In this document: positions 48,625-55,751 of the stretch, in pieces
Position numbering within the stretch: position 1 is the first letter of the stretch
Layout of the letters: the number at the start of each line of letters is the position of its first letter
Made by a program: the position numbers and the translations under genes
Notes under the pieces: generated by a model
Told to the model about the DNA's origin: nothing
What the model saw: only the letters and a program-made list of their open reading frames with translations
Database searches by the model: none
From: CAVQWH01 sp963717595
GTDB lineage: Bacteria > Patescibacteriota > Saccharimonadia > Saccharimonadales > Saccharimonadaceae
Direction: 5' to 3'
Assembly (NCBI GenBank): GCA_963717595.1
Contig: CAVQWH010000002.1
Span: 1-64,000 of the forward strand
DNA: 64,000 nucleotides

Positions 48625-49650
48625 ATGCAGCAAGCAACTACAGTTTTGCTACTGTTTGGCGGAGAATCTGCAGAACATGATGTCTCCATAGCCTCAGCTC
48701 GAAATGTCTTTGCTGCTCTTGATGATACGAAGTTCAACGTTAAGCTAGGTTACATAGATAAGCACGGCAAATGGTGGCTGTTGCCTAGCTTAGAGATGAA
48801 TATATCTGTGCACGGTTATCCTCAGTTGGTGCCAGCTCTAGGCACTGGCCAGTTTATGACTTTGCCTGAAGCTCAGATGTTAAAGCCCGACGTTATATTA
48901 CCAGTCCTTCATGGCACAAACGGCGAAGACGGCACGGTTCAAGGTTTAGCTCAACTTTTGCATATTCCGATTGTGGGTTGTGGTGTGACTAGCTCAGCCG
49001 TTTGTATGGACAAGGTCTTAACCAAGCAGCTACTTGCCCAAGCAAAAATTCCAACCGTACCTTACGTAGTGCGCTATGCTGCAGACAAAAGGCCTGCTTT
49101 TAGCGAGCTTGCAGACAAATTAGGAAGTCCAATTTTTGTGAAACCTAGCCGCCTAGGCAGCTCAGTGGGAATTCATAAGGTAACTTCCGAAGAAAAGTTG
49201 GTTCCAGCCCTTGAAGAGGCTCATCAGCACGACGACAAAGTTTTGATTGAAAAGGCAATTTCAGGCAGAGAGCTGGAAGTTGCGGTGTTAGGTAGTAGTA
49301 AACATATAGAAGTCAGCGGCGTAGGCGAAATCAAACCAGAAGCAGAGTTCTACAGCTACGAGGCTAAATACGACAGCGCAAGCCAGGCTAAAGTTATTAT
49401 TCCAGCTGAGTTAGAGAAAGGAAAGGCCGAAAAAATAAGAGATTTATCTCGCCAAGCATTTGGAGTTTTAGGTTGTAAAGGCTTAGCGCGGGTAGACTTC
49501 TTCCTGGCAGAGGATGGAGAAGTATTCGTTAACGAAATCAACACTTTACCAGGATTTACGAACATCAGCATGTACCCAAAATTATGGCGAGAAAGAGGTG
49601 TTAACTACCCGGAGTTAGTAGAAAAACTAATTAAAATAGCCCTAGAATAG
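48625..49650 (+). CDS. ddl: D-alanine--D-alanine ligase
   Basis: Ddl, about 341 residues, an ATP-grasp enzyme that makes the D-Ala-D-Ala end of peptidoglycan precursors. N-terminal LLLFGGESAEHDVSIASA, ATP-grasp region FVKPSRLGSSVGIHKV, and metal-binding RVDFFLAEDGEVFVNEINTL followed by PGFTNISMYP. ATG 48625 is favoured: TGCTATACT lies 12 bases upstream. The promoter is divergent from rarA, the two -10 elements lying within about 20 bases of each other. Peptidoglycan is also indicated by the PBP at 31.9 kb. Confidence 0.95.
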   Translation: MQQATTVLLLFGGESAEHDVSIASARNVFAALDDTKFNVKLGYIDKHGKWWLLPSLEMNISVHGYPQLVPALGTGQFMTLPEAQMLKPDVILPVLHGTNGEDGTVQGLAQLLHIPIVGCGVTSSAVCMDKVLTKQLLAQAKIPTVPYVVRYAADKRPAFSELADKLGSPIFVKPSRLGSSVGIHKVTSEEKLVPALEEAHQHDDKVLIEKAISGRELEVAVLGSSKHIEVSGVGEIKPEAEFYSYEAKYDSASQAKVIIPAELEKGKAEKIRDLSRQAFGVLGCKGLARVDFFLAEDGEVFVNEINTLPGFTNISMYPKLWRERGVNYPELVEKLIKIALE

Positions 49651-49700
49651 TTTAAATAAAATTGAAAAACCCCTTAAATTTGCTACAATTATTCAAGCGT

Positions 49701-49776
49701 GGCTCTTTAGCTCAGTTGGTAGAGCAGAGGCTTGAAGAGCCTTGTGTCCTCGGTTCGAGTCCGAGAGGAGCCACCA
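49701..49776 (+). tRNA. tRNA-Phe (anticodon GAA), CCA encoded
   Basis: Acceptor GGCTCTT pairs with AGGAGCC (one G-T), D arm TAGCTCAGTTGGTAGAGCA, anticodon stem GAGGC/GCCTT around TTGAAGA (anticodon GAA), T arm CTCGGTTCGAGTCCGAG, then ACCA. TGCTACAAT, 11 bases before the tRNA, is a matching extended -10. Confidence 0.96.
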
Positions 49777-49806
49777 TATTGAGCACGCTTCAGGCGTGTT
49801 TTTAGT

Positions 49807-49835
49807 TTGATTTATAAATGTAATTATTGTAATAT
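49807..49835 (+). promoter_or_regulatory. Sigma70-type promoter of the helical-repeat gene
   Basis: TTGATT, 17 bases, TAATAT, directly after tRNA-Phe. Same design as at 40639 (also directly after a tRNA) and 51331. Confidence 0.7.
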
Positions 49836-49885
49836 ATTGAATATACCCCAGTTAGAAAAACTTCTAAATTTAAGGCGGTACGAAC

Positions 49886-50332
49886 ATGAGACTTTTTCGG
49901 TGGATTTTTAGTTTTTTTGACTCAGAGCTGAAGGAAGCTTTGAGCATAGAGGCTCCCAGTGCGCGCGATTACGCTCTCGAGAAACTTGCGTTAGAGCGGT
50001 GGAACCCGAATATTGCCAAAAAGATTACTGATAGTGATAATCGGGATCGCGTCTTGGGTGAAATCGCTGATCTACGCAAAGATCTAGCGCTGGCTCGCTC
50101 AATCTCTAGTCCCAAGTGGCGAGGATTTGCTATGGGAAGGATTGCGATCTTCGAGAGAAATGTCGCTCTAGCCCTCGAAATAGATGATCCAGAATCACGT
50201 AGCCGAGCTCTGATGGAAATAGCCATTAGGACTCTTAACAAAGAGCTGGCTGAGGCCGTTGAACACTCCGGCATGAGAAGGTATGCCCTGGGAGAGATCA
50301 GCTACCAAATGCAAGCGCTAGGAATTACCTAG
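49886..50332 (+). CDS. Small helical-repeat protein (accessory cassette)
   Basis: A 148-residue all-helical protein with about four degenerate repeats of some 30 residues of the form A-x2-I-x-d/s-P/s-x2-R-x2-A-L/M-x2-I-A: for example LSIEAPSARDYALEKLAL, RSISSPKWRGFAMGRIAI and LEIDDPESRSRALMEIAI. This suggests a curved binding scaffold. Promoter, leader and shared terminator make it a complete unit placed after tRNA-Phe. Function unknown. Confidence 0.7.
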   Translation: MRLFRWIFSFFDSELKEALSIEAPSARDYALEKLALERWNPNIAKKITDSDNRDRVLGEIADLRKDLALARSISSPKWRGFAMGRIAIFERNVALALEIDDPESRSRALMEIAIRTLNKELAEAVEHSGMRRYALGEISYQMQALGIT

Positions 50333-50335
50333 CTA

Positions 50336-50392
50336 GCCCCCGTTGTTTGAGTTGACCTTCGGTTCTCGCGGCCGGGGGTTTTCTCTTTTAAC
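50336..50392 (+). terminator. Repeated cassette terminator, copy 2
   Basis: Homologous to 41462-41518 and 51902-51955: C-rich start, TTGAG in the middle, and GCGGCCGGGGGTTTTCTCTTTT at the end. In this copy the distal CCCCCG (not the middle segment) is best placed to pair with CGGGGG. Confidence 0.8.
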
Positions 50393-50395
50393 CGA

Positions 50396-50423
50396 TTGAC
50401 TATCGGTTAATTTATGTTACTAT
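50396..50423 (+). promoter_or_regulatory. Sigma70-type promoter of the 219-aa cassette gene
   Basis: TTGACT, 16 bases, TACTAT. The -35 overlaps a short inverted repeat TAACCGAT-TGACT-ATCGGTTA (50389-50409), which could be an operator. Confidence 0.65.
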
Positions 50424-50430
50424 AAATTAA

Positions 50431-50545
50431 GCGCATTACCCGAGGTGATGCGAGTATTTTTCTCTTACTGGTCTTTGGAGTTGGGAAGCTAAGCTTTTAG
50501 CTGCCTTGCTTCAAAGGCCAATGTAGTTTCTACGAGAGAGGAATT
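50431..50545 (+). promoter_or_regulatory. Structured 5' leader of the 219-aa gene
   Basis: Helices visible: CGCATTACC (50432-50440) with GGTGATGCG (50444-50452), GGTCTTTG (50470-50477) with CAAAGGCC (50512-50519), and inside it AGCTAA (50487-50492) with TTAGCT (50497-50502). A GAGAGGAA ribosome site follows. The ordered stems in a leader of about 120 bases suggest a regulatory RNA; the ligand is unknown. Confidence 0.5.
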
Positions 50546-50551
50546 ATAACA

Positions 50552-51211
50552 ATGGGTGTTATGACTTCTATGATGCGGTTTACCGATTTCCTGCTGCCTC
50601 TGGACGATCAACTTCGGCGGCTACGTCATCACAACACTGAGACGTGGGGAAATCGCTTTCCACTGGACGAGTTCGACATCTGCAGCGGCCGCAAACAGTC
50701 TGTGAAAGACTTGGAGATTCTTCACGTAGAGGGAGAGAACCCGAGTGAAACGATGGCACTGCTATGGGCGGCTATCGAAGCCGAGCATCCAGAAGCTTTG
50801 CGGTTTGAGCATGTACGAGCCGACCGCGTTGCTCTTTGTAGCGAATCAGGGCTGGTCAAAACTTATGCCCCCGGAATTTACCGGGTACGCATAAATCTGA
50901 TCAGTTACTGGTTTGGTGGTAAGGGCGGTGCTTCTTCGTTGGTTGCTAGAAAGCATGCTCAGGCTTCTGGCGTCAAACTTGCCCATGGCGAGGTGTTGTC
51001 GGCTTTTGCTTGGCATCCGGACCTGCTGCGCCAAATGGACGGGAGAAATTTCCCCTTCATGCGGCTAGCTGGTTATGACCTTACGGTAGAGGGAGGTGTT
51101 GAGGTTCCAGGCCTTCGCCTCCACAGAGAAGGCGACGCCCCGTTGCTTAGCTCTTATGAGCTGGATCACCCTGCTGAGTTCGATGCTGCACCAGTAATCC
51201 TGGAGCCGTAG
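50552..51211 (+). CDS. Hypothetical protein (accessory cassette)
   Basis: A 219-residue soluble protein that I do not recognise. Features: an Arg/His-rich N-terminal helix (FLLPLDDQLRRLRHHNTETW), mixed alpha/beta middle, and an acidic C-terminus (SSYELDHPAEFDAAPVILEP). GAGAGGAAT is its ribosome site. It has more GC-rich codons than the core genes and its own long hairpin terminator. Confidence 0.7.
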   Translation: MGVMTSMMRFTDFLLPLDDQLRRLRHHNTETWGNRFPLDEFDICSGRKQSVKDLEILHVEGENPSETMALLWAAIEAEHPEALRFEHVRADRVALCSESGLVKTYAPGIYRVRINLISYWFGGKGGASSLVARKHAQASGVKLAHGEVLSAFAWHPDLLRQMDGRNFPFMRLAGYDLTVEGGVEVPGLRLHREGDAPLLSSYELDHPAEFDAAPVILEP

Positions 51212-51230
51212 CTACTGGCAATTAAGTTTG

Positions 51231-51275
51231 CCACCCACCCCCACCCCTGGCGCTTAGAGCGCTGGGGTGGGGGCT
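51231..51275 (+). terminator. Long GC-rich hairpin terminator
   Basis: CCACCCCCACCCC pairs with GGGGTGGGGG around an inner GGCGCT-TAGAGCGCT segment. A strong end to the 219-aa gene's transcript, although no long T run follows. Confidence 0.75.
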
Positions 51276-51330
51276 TAAACTAAGTATGTAAAAGTTATGT
51301 TCTTAGTTTAAGAATCAAAACTCTACTATA

Positions 51331-51359
51331 TTGACATTCTATACTTATTATGCTAATAT
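51331..51359 (+). promoter_or_regulatory. Sigma70-type promoter of the 157-aa cassette gene
   Basis: TTGACA, exactly 17 bases, TAATAT, with TGC just before the -10: an almost ideal promoter and the best match in the window. Confidence 0.8.
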
Positions 51360-51418
51360 ATTAGATACTGTTAACCATAAAATCGTTAGCGGCGAACCCT
51401 TCGGAAAGAGAGAAGCAA

Positions 51419-51892
51419 ATGCAGATGCAGATGCCTACTAAGCGGGAGTGGTTCCTCTTGGTAATAGCTGGTCTAGTGGCCGTTGCGGTGATCCTTGCCA
51501 CCGCAGACAACTCCAAGGAACAGACTTCTTCCAACGAACAGGCTTCGCGAGCAAAGGTCGCCTTCAATCGCCAGCCTCATCAGATGCGTTCTGGGGGAGA
51601 AATTCTCCTCTGCGCAGAGTCGACCAATCCTCGGCTCAGCGAAAAAGCTCAGTTCCGCTCGAATGTCGGCAGCTGGTCGCGCACTTCGCGCTCTAGCTAT
51701 CGGCCCAGGAACAGCGGAATGGTCAACGGGGAAGTGACGTTTATTCCCGTTAAAACGAGCCCGAGGTGCAGGTTTTACCGAGCACCTGAGGTTCCAGTAG
51801 GGAGTAAGCCTTACGCAGCATTTCTCGAACTGGTGGTGAAAGGCAAGGTGGAACAAGAAATCCAAGTCACCATCTTGCACAGCCAACCCTGA
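51419..51892 (+). CDS. Membrane-anchored hypothetical protein (accessory cassette)
   Basis: A 157-residue protein with a short basic N-terminus, one transmembrane helix (about residues 11-28, EWFLLVIAGLVAVAVILA) and an outer beta-rich domain with two cysteines (ILLCAESTNPRL and SPRCRFYRAPEVPVG). Possibly a small Ig-like surface protein. GAGAGAAG serves as ribosome site. It has the third copy of the shared terminator. Confidence 0.7.
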   Translation: MQMQMPTKREWFLLVIAGLVAVAVILATADNSKEQTSSNEQASRAKVAFNRQPHQMRSGGEILLCAESTNPRLSEKAQFRSNVGSWSRTSRSSYRPRNSGMVNGEVTFIPVKTSPRCRFYRAPEVPVGSKPYAAFLELVVKGKVEQEIQVTILHSQP

Positions 51893-51901
51893 AAGGTTCT
51901 T

Positions 51902-51955
51902 ACCCCCGAACCGCTTGAGAGACCCCCGCTCTTGGCGGCCGGGGGTTTTTCTTTG
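51902..51955 (+). terminator. Repeated cassette terminator, copy 3
   Basis: ACCCCCGAACCGCTTGAG, then ACCCCCG...CGGCCGGGGGTTTTTCTTTG. Clearly homologous to the copies at 41462 and 50336. Confidence 0.85.
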
Positions 51956-51967
51956 TAAATTAAAATA

Positions 51968-51987
51968 CCCCGACTCTAAAGTCGGGG
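51968..51987. terminator. Short perfect hairpin
   Basis: CCCCGAC-TCTAAA-GTCGGGG just before the structured RNA region. It may be a second terminator or an insulating element. Confidence 0.6.
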
Positions 51988-52154
51988 ATTATTGACGCTG
52001 AACGCCAATTTAACTACATGTCAGACTGTTCGCTTTACAGCGGGGAATCTCTGCCGCCCTCCCCGCCGGGGTTTCGTCCAACCACTATGGAAAGGTGTGC
52101 ACCAAAGCAACTGAGCCTTGGAGCACAAGGGATTACTCTTGACCCTTTTTCGCC

Positions 52155-52337
52155 ATGGCTAGGCGTTTTCTTCAAGAAGCTTTTTCTCAGGCCCGGACTA
52201 GGGAGGACGCCCGCGATAAGCGGATGTCCCAAATTGAACGCCCCCCGACGCTCAGCCTAGAACAAGCTTTAGCTCGTCCTCCCTCTCCCTGTAGACCCGG
52301 GTACAGCTTGTTTTATTATGATGCCGCCCTAAAGTAA
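52155..52337 (+). CDS. Possible 60-aa protein, or part of the structured RNA
   Basis: The frame reads MARRFLQEAFSQARTREDAR followed by a Pro-rich part (RPPSPCRPGYSLFYYDAALK) and looks protein-like. There is no convincing ribosome site, and the segment contains stable RNA hairpins: GGACGCCCGC (52205) with GCGGATGTCC (52220), and ACAAGCT (52262) with AGCTTGT (52304). I cannot decide between a small gene and the 5' part of the noncoding RNA. Confidence 0.3.
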   Translation: MARRFLQEAFSQARTREDARDKRMSQIERPPTLSLEQALARPPSPCRPGYSLFYYDAALK

Positions 52338-53100
52338 TCTGTGTTCGCCGCTTATGTTCGGTGGATCACTGGATTCCTTTCGTCGATTTTCACCGTCGTG
52401 GTGTTCGCCATCAGGCGCATCGTACCCGCTTTTGCAGGGAGAGATGCGGGCACAATGTCTGCGTCCCCTCTTAGGGAGTGCAGATAAAGCGAACACACAT
52501 GCCATTGAGCGGCGTCGGAACGCTCACTCGGCATTTCATCAGGAAGCTTGAGAGAGTAGGCGGGGAGGACGCCTCCGCCAAGGAGACGTCCTCCCAATCA
52601 CCCCATAGCGCTCTGTCGGCTGGCTACGGGTGGGTGACCTGCCCCTCGAACTGGGTGTGTTTTCGACCGGTCATGCCTGGAGTGACCTCCGGTTTCGTCG
52701 TGTTTTGGCTGGCACTATTGCCTGGCCTTTGTGCCTCCCGCCGTTACCTGCACTAAAAAACATGCAGGTGCGTGGCAGAAGCTTTTAGGGAAGTTTCTAA
52801 AACAGCCGGTGCCAGAAGGGCGCCCCTTGGAAGAGGGGACACTGGCTTGGTGGTAGGACACAGCCCCACTTTACCTAGGAGCTAAACTTCTAGCTCACCC
52901 TTCGGCACTCTTGGCCTGGAGTATCCACACTTGTGCTCGTCCTGCGAACCGCGCACAGCGGCTTACTTCTTTGACGCGGTTACACAGAAGCGTGGGTCTC
53001 CTCCTCACCTTTGCTTGTCGCTGGCCAACCCAGTCAGCGTCATGCATTGGTAAGCTTGTATGAAACTTTTAACAGTCTGACGTGTAACGTACAAGCTTGA
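52335..53100 (+). ncRNA. Candidate large structured noncoding RNA
   Basis: About 765 bases, clearly more GC-rich than the genome, with no convincing gene and many strong helices. Examples: TGTGTTCG (52340) with CGAACACA (52490), enclosing CGCATC/GATGCG and TCTGC/GCAGA hairpins; GGGAGGACG (52563) with CGTCCTCCC (52587), plus CTCC/GGAG; ACCGG-TCA/TGA-CCGGT (52666-52693); ACCTGCA/TGCAGGT (52746-52769); AGCCGGTG/CACTGGCT (52804-52847) with CCCCTT-GGAA-GAGGGG, a GNRA tetraloop; GAGCTA/TAGCTC (52879-52896); AACCGCG/CGCGGTT (52947-52981); and AAGCTTGTA/TACAAGCTT (53052-53098). It lacks RNase P, tmRNA and SRP signatures. The 5' boundary may be as early as 52020. Confidence 0.55.
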
Positions 53101-53235
53101 GCAGGCTTTAAATAGCTATCGCCATTTGCCAAAAGCTCAAAACCATGTATAGCCTATTAAACTCCTTTATTTCCTTAATGTCAACTACAAAATCTTTGAG
53201 TTTTGCACAGGCAAAGCTTATGCTAATATCTAAGC

Positions 53236-53649
53236 ATGGGTTTTATTAATTTTTATTCCTTAAAAAACAAGCCTTCAGTCAAGGGGTTTACCATAGTTGA
53301 GCTGATGGTAGTTATAGTAATAATTGCTCTTTTGACCACCATTGTAGCCATTAACTACAGTGCCTATTTGCACGATGCTTCCGAGACCCAAGTAAAGACA
53401 GACCTAACATCTGCTGCATCCAAACTTAAAACCGCTGCGGTAGATGGGGGAGTGTACCCAAATGACGGCACCAAGGCCGACTTAACAGCGGCTGGATTTG
53501 AGGGCAGCAGCGAAGTAACGATAACACCTATAGCTGTTACCAATCCTGATACCAGCTTTTGCCTAGAAGGCACTTCCAATAAATATAGCGACATTACTCT
53601 TTACATGACCGACACGGCTTCAGAGCCCAGCACCACTAGTTGCCCTTGA
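53236..53649 (+). CDS. Type IV pilin-like protein
   Basis: A 137-residue prepilin. A 17-residue leader ends in VKG, before FTIVELMVVIVIIALLTTIV, the canonical methylated helix with Glu5. The short globular domain ends with a pair of cysteines (SFCLEGTSN and TTSCP) that could form the C-terminal disulphide loop. TGCTAATAT ends six bases before the ATG. With pilB (16.9 kb) and the broken pilin at 35.9 kb it supports a type IV pilus, used by related bacteria for twitching or DNA uptake. Confidence 0.9.
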   Translation: MGFINFYSLKNKPSVKGFTIVELMVVIVIIALLTTIVAINYSAYLHDASETQVKTDLTSAASKLKTAAVDGGVYPNDGTKADLTAAGFEGSSEVTITPIAVTNPDTSFCLEGTSNKYSDITLYMTDTASEPSTTSCP

Positions 53650-53688
53650 AAATGCCGCTGGGCTTAAGTATAATCTGACTCTAGTTAT

Positions 53689-53765
53689 GCGGGTGTAGCT
53701 CAGTTGTTTAGAGTGCATCCTTGCCAAGGATGAGGCCAGGGGTTAGAGTCCCCTCACCCGCACCA
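53689..53765 (+). tRNA. tRNA-Gly (anticodon GCC), CCA encoded
   Basis: Acceptor GCGGGTG pairs with CACCCGC, D arm TAGCTCAGTTGTTTAGAGTGC, anticodon stem CATCC/GGATG around TTGCCAA (anticodon GCC), T arm GGGGTTAGAGTCCCC, then ACCA. The T loop TTAGAGT deviates from the usual TTCRANY: A replaces the usual C at position 56. Confidence 0.93.
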
Positions 53766-53774
53766 CGAAAAGAG

Positions 53775-53798
53775 TCTTGCCCTGTAGGGTAGGGCTTT
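53775..53798 (+). terminator. Terminator after tRNA-Gly
   Basis: GCCCT-GTAGGGT-AGGGC followed by TTTTTT, directly downstream of the tRNA. Confidence 0.75.
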
Positions 53799-53935
53799 TT
53801 TCGTGAGGTAAGAGAAACTAAACTGCTTTAGTTTCGTGGGACTCTAACGGGCGGAGCGTTGTCGAGCCATTCAGCGAGACCGCGAGCCGGGTCCGCGAGC
53901 AAAAACCAAAGGTTTTTGACTTGTGGATAGAAGGA

Positions 53936-53950
53936 CCCTCACCCGCACCA
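53936..53950 (+). repeat. Duplicate of the tRNA-Gly 3' end
   Basis: CCCTCACCCGCACCA repeats tRNA bases 53751-53765 exactly, 185 bases apart. Between them, GGGACTCTAAC (53845-53855) is the inverted copy of the tRNA T-arm segment GTTAGAGTCCC, and GAAACTAAA/TTTAGTTTC forms a hairpin. This resembles a remnant of integration at the tRNA, or an old tRNA duplication. Confidence 0.6.
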
Positions 53951-54013
53951 AATCTGTAGAGCAGATGAGCTGCTTTATACTCTAAAGGGCTCTTTTTTGT
54001 TAATATTAAGTTT

Positions 54014-54619
54014 ATGGAACTAACTCTATCGAAAGTGGCACAAAACCCTAACAGTGCTAGGTATTCTGCTAGTTTAGATAATGGTGAACAGGTTGTACTG
54101 CGACCACTTGAAGTTAAAGATGTTGCCAAGTTAGCAAGCTTCTTAAGTCGGCTTTCTAAGGAGACTAGAAGGTTAAGTACGTTTGATGGTTATGATATAA
54201 ATACAGCTCAAACTTTATGTGATGCTATTAGTAAGTACGACAAGCTACGATTTGTCGTCGAGACAGAGAAACTAGACCGTATTATTGGGTTAATAGAATT
54301 TAGCTTTGGGTTACCCGATAGTGATATAGCACGCTTTCATAAAGCGGGCTGTGAGCTTAATACAGCAACGGATTGCCGTTTTGGTCCTACGTTAGCTGAT
54401 GATTATCAAAGTAAGGGTCTAGGGAGTGAATTAATGCCTTTTGTGATTGATGTAGTAAAAAGATTTGATAAAAAACGAATTATTCTATGGGGTGGGGTCT
54501 TAAAAGATAACAAGAGAGCTATTAGATTTTATAAGAAGTTTGGATTTAAAAAAGTTGGTGAGTTTGCGACTGATGGTCTTAGTAAAATAGATATGATTTT
54601 AAATTTAGAAGATATTTAA
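54014..54619 (+). CDS. GNAT-family N-acetyltransferase
   Basis: A 201-residue acetyltransferase. The N-terminal VVLRPLEVKDVAKLASFLSR is typical of the first GNAT strand and helix, and the acetyl-CoA site is DDYQSKGLGSELMPFVIDVV followed by NKRAIRFYKKFGFKKVGEF. The substrate is unknown. TGTTAATAT ends seven bases before the ATG, predicting a leaderless mRNA. Confidence 0.9.
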   Translation: MELTLSKVAQNPNSARYSASLDNGEQVVLRPLEVKDVAKLASFLSRLSKETRRLSTFDGYDINTAQTLCDAISKYDKLRFVVETEKLDRIIGLIEFSFGLPDSDIARFHKAGCELNTATDCRFGPTLADDYQSKGLGSELMPFVIDVVKRFDKKRIILWGGVLKDNKRAIRFYKKFGFKKVGEFATDGLSKIDMILNLEDI

Positions 54620-54645
54620 ATATGTGTGTTTGTTATAGTTAAGCT

Positions 54646-55578
54646 ATGGCTGTTAAAACTTCTTTATCGAGTAAAGAATTAGCTAGTATATTGGCTAGTT
54701 ATAAACTTGGAGAATACAGGACTCATCAGGGTTTCGAAAAAGGTTCAGATCAAACTAATATACTACTGGAAGCTACGACTGGTAAGTACTCATTTCGTTA
54801 CTATGAGAAGCGCTCAGAAGAGTATGTACTTTTTGAGATTGACGTTCTCAAATATTTGGCCGAGCGTTTTTACTTATCTCCAGTTCCGATACCAAATAAA
54901 CAAGGAAAGTTTATAGGATGGTTTAACAATAAGCCTTTTGTTATTTTTAGCTTCATGCAAGGTGTTCATAGTGATGAAGCCCATAACTACAGGAAGGTAG
55001 CCAAAGAGATTGGGAGACTACACAAGATAACTATTGGATATCAGCCAAGTTATTCTAGCGCACGAGAAGGGTATGAGCCTAGATCTATTATTCATAATGC
55101 TATAGCTAATGCCAGCAAGATTAATAATAAGGTAGAAGCTAAGCATCGCTTGGGTTGGCTGCAAGAGAAGCTAAATAGCCTAGATCTACCTTCAAACCTC
55201 CCTCAGGGGGTGGTGCACGGTGACACTAACCCTTCTAACTTTCTTTACCATAATAAAGAAGTTTCTGCTGTATTAGATTTTGATCAAGCCAGCTACGCCT
55301 ACTTAATTTATGATTTAGCGAACTTAATTTACTGGTGGAGCTGGCCGGATAAAGGCGAGCTGGATATTAATAAGACTAGAGATTTAGTTAGCAGTTATGA
55401 AGAGGCTAGGGCTTTGCGCAATTGTGAAAAAGAGCACCTATTTGATATGTTAATAACGTGTATTTGTGTTGACGTAGGTTGGTTCATTCATGAGGATGGC
55501 TTCAGAAATAGCCAAAGAAAAATTCAAGCACTTGAGTCGATTGGTAGAAAAAAATTCTACGATAAGGTATTTGTGTAA
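54646..55578 (+). CDS. APH-family phosphotransferase
   Basis: A 310-residue kinase of the aminoglycoside phosphotransferase/homoserine kinase type II fold. The catalytic loop is GVVHGDTNPSNFLYH with the Asp base, and VLDFDQASYAYLIYDLANLI supplies the metal-binding Asp. The N-lobe has YSFRYYEKRSEEYVLFEI. Substrate is unknown; small sugars, choline or amino alcohols are possible. TGTTATAGT ends six bases before the ATG. Confidence 0.88.
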   Translation: MAVKTSLSSKELASILASYKLGEYRTHQGFEKGSDQTNILLEATTGKYSFRYYEKRSEEYVLFEIDVLKYLAERFYLSPVPIPNKQGKFIGWFNNKPFVIFSFMQGVHSDEAHNYRKVAKEIGRLHKITIGYQPSYSSAREGYEPRSIIHNAIANASKINNKVEAKHRLGWLQEKLNSLDLPSNLPQGVVHGDTNPSNFLYHNKEVSAVLDFDQASYAYLIYDLANLIYWWSWPDKGELDINKTRDLVSSYEEARALRNCEKEHLFDMLITCICVDVGWFIHEDGFRNSQRKIQALESIGRKKFYDKVFV

Positions 55579-55587
55579 GCTCTAACT

Positions 55588-55690
55588 CTTACTTACTCAT
55601 TAAGTATTCTTGATAAGGCGTAGCTAAAACCTCTCTCCAACGAACTATCTCATCACTAATATCATTAAAATTTTTGTAGTTGCTGCACCA
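55588..55690. repeat. Direct repeat, left copy (remnant of the 34-aa frame)
   Basis: About 104 bases homologous to 56477-56582. On the minus strand it still encodes NDISDEIVRWREVLATPYQE but has lost its frame at the start (one shift near 55669). The two copies flank the 236-aa gene. Confidence 0.7.
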
Positions 55691-55751
55691 CATCTGTTAA
55701 GTCAAAGGCGCAATTTACATCCCAGTAGGGTATTTTTGTTATGATGATGCT

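Noticed and set aside
52352..52756. 81-aa (minus) and 92-aa (plus) frames inside the structured RNA region
   Set aside because: No ribosome sites, unnatural composition, and they run through strong hairpins that explain the sequence better.
52020..53100. RNase P RNA, tmRNA or SRP RNA as identity of the structured region
   Set aside because: The conserved words (for example GAGGAAAGTCC of RNase P, a tRNA-like end of tmRNA, or the GGAAGCAGCC SRP core) are not found.
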